A DNA stretch of 64,000 nucleotides from positions 20,894,001 through 20,958,000 of the forward strand of contig OX344751.2 of assembly GCA_947034885.2 (NCBI GenBank), in the 5' to 3' direction. The translations under genes and the position numbers were made by a program. Source of the stretch: Thuidium tamariscinum. Lineage: Eukaryota > Streptophyta > Bryopsida > Hypnales > Thuidiaceae. The notes beneath the pieces were generated by a model that was given only the letters and a program-made list of their open reading frames with translations, was not told where the DNA came from and made no database searches. Every line of letters starts with the position of its first letter. Position 1 is the stretch's first letter. Below, in pieces: positions 61,225 to 64,000 of the stretch.

Positions 61225-61450
61225 TATTAGGTCTAATAAGCCAAAAAGAAAGAAACAAATTGACAACCAATTTCTTTAGAATTAACACAAATTCAAAAAT
61301 TAATTAGATTTGAAAAGATTTGAAGATGATTTTTTGATTAAAATATTCTAATAAGCCAAAGGGGAAACAAACAAATTGCCAACCAATTTCTTTAAAATTA
61401 ACACAAATTCAAAAATTAATTAGATTTGAAAAGATTTGATGACAATTTCT
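61225..61450. repeat. tandem duplication of about 118 bp
   Basis: Two near-identical units (about 61228-61342 and 61347-61460) share CTAATAAGCCAAA, CAACCAATTTCTTTA and AACACAAATTCAAAAATTAA. They are AT-rich and non-coding. Confidence 0.85.
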
Positions 61451-61728
61451 GATTTAAATAATTAAATCAATTTGGATTTTGGATATTAATCTAGAACCAA
61501 AGGGGAAAACAACTAAGACAACTAAACTTTAACTTTCATTTATTTCTTTAGAATAAAATATTTGCTAACCAAACTAGGTAGACTAATTCAATTGCGGTAT
61601 TTCTTAATTACCATGGAATTAGGAATTAAAAGAATTACGCAATTAAGTTAATACTACATAACCTTTAAATTCCTTTTTAATCAGGACAAAATTAATTGAC
61701 CAACAACGTGAAAATTATTATGGATTAG

Positions 61729-61824
61729 ATGGAGAGCCGGGATGATTTCGATGGCGAGGTCGTAGGAGAATATTTACACATGATGATGTTTGACGACGGG
61801 ACCATGGAGATTTACGCAGAGGAG
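61729..61824 (+). other. short exon-like open frame, 32 codons
   Basis: An ATG opens MESRDDFDGEVVGEYLHMMM, continuing acidic to a GAG|GTAAAC donor. Its composition differs from the AT-rich surroundings. It could be a captured exon, the first exon of another element gene, or chance. It has no counterpart in the inner copy. Confidence 0.25.
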
Positions 61825-64000
61825 GTAAACTGCTCACATTTGATTTTCATTCTCATTATTTTGCTGTTAAGTTTCTTTTTACCAAATACTTGGAATTAGA
61901 TTTAGGCAAAATCATTTAATAGAATAGAGTAGAATAGGATTTCTTGATTGACTTTCATAATAGACTAGATAAGATTATAACCACAAACTAGATTAGAAAA
62001 CACTTGAAAGACGTGACTAAAAGAGTTCATTGCTTGGAAGGCTTTCTTTTAACACTCAATTAGAAAAAAAACTCAATTAGACACAGGACCCGTGTGAAAA
62101 ACTCTTAGCTCGAGGGTGGAGTTAGGAGCGCTTACAGTATGGTATTCACTTATGTTGTATTTTACTTCTTTAGGTACTTTACATTTGAATTATATGGGAA
62201 ACAAGCTATCTCCAAGTCAGATTTGCCCCCATTCTTACGTACGTGGTGTGACTCAACATCATCTGATTGTATGTTTTCACCCACTCAATTGAAGGTTTGG
62301 CCAGTTGGCCATCTTCAACTTGGTGCGTGGTACTTGGATTGTAGCAAGGGATTTACAGCACCTGAAGAACTGGCGCTCTTCCAAAGCATCAAGGATTCCG
62401 TTGTTGTGGTGTCAGAGGTTGATGAGTTCTCTGGATTAGAAAGTGAGGCTTGTGACAAGGCTCTTAAGAAGCGGGAGTTGGAGAATAAGAAGAAAGAGGA
62501 GCAGTGGGAGGCGGCCAAAAAGAAGCTAGAAGACACCGAGGTGCAAAAGAGAGAGAGGTTGGCTGAGAAAGCGAAGACAACACTAAGGAGAAGAAAAAGG
62601 GGAAGAAACGCAAGGCAGAGGCTACCCCAGTGGAGCATGTGACAAGTGATGGGGCCGCTAACCCCACTTCCTCGGGTTTCTCGCTTACGAAATCTCAGAT
62701 GCAACAAGGCAATCTGACTTTGGCTTCGGTTGCGGTTGTGGATGCCAATGTGGATGATTGTATTTTAAATGTGTCTCTCATCAATTTGCTTGGTTCAGAT
62801 GATGGCCCTATCCCCGCTTCATTCACGAAGGTTCTCTTGCTTCTGGAAAAGGTAATTCTCTATGTAGTCAATGCTTTGAACTATGATCATGTTATTTCTT
62901 TATAGTTTAAGGTTGAATGTGAAAAAATTCTTTGTGTTTGGTTATGAACTTGTATCAAATTATTAATAGAATTGTCCCTTGTTTTCTCTTATTTGCAGCA
63001 TGCTTTGGACAAGGATCGTTTTTTCAATGGTATTCGGTTACTAAGCAAGCCTTAGTTGATCTGATTATAGTAGATGTTCCCGAGGGCTTACCTGTCCCTA
63101 ACCTCTCCATTCCGCCATCCTCTGTTCCAATTTGGAACAGCTTCTCAGAAGAATGGCTACAGACGATCTTTGATTTCGTAGAGAACTACCTCCATGATGG
63201 TGGTGGCCTTGTTCTCATGTACTCTCTAAGTCGTGAGATTCGTTCTTACGTTTTGGATTTCTGTTGGAAATATGGATTTACATCAAAAATGGAGTGGATG
63301 GTGTGGAACAGACTACGTCTCACCAATCCACTAGACCAATCTTCCACAGTATGTTCTTTTGGTCTTTTCAAATAGAATTTTTTTTTCCTTTTGAAAATGT
63401 TACATTGATTCTAATGTACTGGCTTGGATTTGCAGATTGTGCGCTTCAAAATGAACTTGTATGTGAAGTCTGAGAAGTCCCGCTTTACATTTTATCATGT
63501 TCCAGCGCACTAGGCTATCGACCTTGACATTGGCAGAGATGATCTTGTTCTAAATTGTTGTGAGAAGGAGGATTTGGCAATGAATGGTACCATTCCATGG
63601 CGTGGTTCTCGTGAAAAGGCACGATCATTCATGCAAATGATCATTGAGGGAACTACCTCACCTGATGACATCATCATGGATTGCATAGCCTCTACAGGTT
63701 TTATTCTTTATTGTATATCACTTGATATAGTGTTTTACCACATGTCTTTGGCATTTGAACTTTGAACTTCATATCTCATTTCTTTTAATGTGATTGGGCT
63801 TTTGCAGGAGCAAGCATCTACGCTTGTCGGGCTACTGGCCGCCACATTGTAGCGTTGGAGGCTGACAAGAGCATTTTTGATGCACTTTTAGCTCCGCTCA
63901 TACACCCCATTTCAACTCCAGAGCCAACTCCACAAAGCTCTACACTTGTTCCAATTGCTGACAATGAGGATGTGGTACCAATTCGTCAATTGCAGAAGAC

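Larger units (their letters stand above)
23128..64000. mobile_element. outer Mutator-like element (partial; right end beyond window)
   Basis: I infer this element by comparison with the inner copy at 31.1-46.5 kb. It has a GTGAGC-rich end at 23128-23180, then a transposase gene ending 780 bp inside (23959), and a divergent ParB-methyltransferase gene starting at 54673 and running off the window. Between and within them are later insertions: element T in a transposase intron and an LTR-like sequence in a methyltransferase intron. ACCGTGGA motifs near 23310 and 23330 match subterminal motifs of the inner copy. The right terminal repeat and target-site duplication cannot be seen. Confidence 0.6.
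54673..64000 (+). pseudogene. outer ParB-like/beta-class DNA methyltransferase-like gene (3' end beyond window)
   Basis: Exons: 54673-54969, 55527-55625, 56309-56997, 57084-57276, 57397-57591, 57681-57896, 57997-58232, 62174-62851, 62999-63348, 63436-63697 and 63808 to the window end. Several match the inner copy in length (216 and 262 bases) and all intron phases agree, though the third and fourth inner exons are one here. It has a basic GKKRKRG start, a ParB-like domain (IPLCRM, then ICDGNHRYGAWMRHIK near 56846-56893), a Lys/Glu coiled coil (62.45-62.63 kb), motif IV LIIVDVPEGLP, and motif I DDIIMDCIASTG continuing ATGRHIVALEAD. DVPE replaces DPPY. Damage: TAG at 56372, 57711 and 63511, a one-base frameshift near 62580 and a frame change in the 62999 exon. 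The intron after 58232 is about 3.9 kb against about 190 bases in the inner copy, because of an insertion. Confidence 0.8.

Overview
The window reads as nuclear DNA of a land plant. Spliced genes with GT-AG introns encode plant-type ATG101, the RNA polymerase III subunit RPC4 and the V-ATPase c subunit, and AAACCCTA telo-box motifs lie at 5' ends. The AT-rich background and the kind of transposons present suggest a bryophyte, probably a moss; that last step is inference and no species is claimed.

Layout. 0-17 kb is the gene-bearing part: ATG101 (minus), an AT-rich spacer with a MITE-like repeat, RPC4 (minus), an unrecognised eight-exon plant gene (plus), the V-ATPase proteolipid gene (minus) and, behind it, a decayed second copy of the V-ATPase gene that still has its intron. 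17-23 kb is gene-poor and holds fragments of a dispersed LTR-like repeat and a dead pogo/DDE_1 transposase.

23-64 kb is a nest of transposons. The outermost (about 23.13 kb to beyond the window end) is a Mutator-like element (MULE) carrying two divergent genes: a transposase with a WRKY/GCM/FLYWCH-like zinc finger, MULE core and SWIM finger (minus, 53.81-23.96 kb), and a protein joining a ParB-like domain to a circularly permuted, beta-class DNA-methyltransferase fold (plus, 54.67 to >64 kb). An intron of the outer transposase is filled by a second, unrelated DNA transposon, 'T' (28.04-52.51 kb, marked by a 33-bp inverted repeat with one mismatch). T is itself split by a third element, a 15.4-kb MULE (31.13-46.50 kb) with GTGAGC-rich terminal inverted repeats and the same two divergent genes as the outermost one: ParB-methyltransferase (minus, 40.17-32.24 kb) and transposase (plus, 41.40-45.80 kb). 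An LTR-like insertion also swells an intron of the outer methyltransferase gene.

The main result is that two independent copies of one MULE family, in opposite orientation and at different nesting levels, share the same divergent pair, transposase plus ParB-methyltransferase, with matching exon phases and several identical exon lengths. The methyltransferase motifs are degenerate (NIPE/DVPE where DPPY is expected; ATGSS where GSGTT is expected), so it may bind rather than methylate DNA. In both copies the same 5' intron holds a tandem array of palindromes, which could be ParB-type binding sites. All copies carry in-frame stops, many at tryptophan codons, suggesting G-to-A decay as from methylated cytosines; in the 15.4-kb copy both genes are otherwise free of frameshifts.
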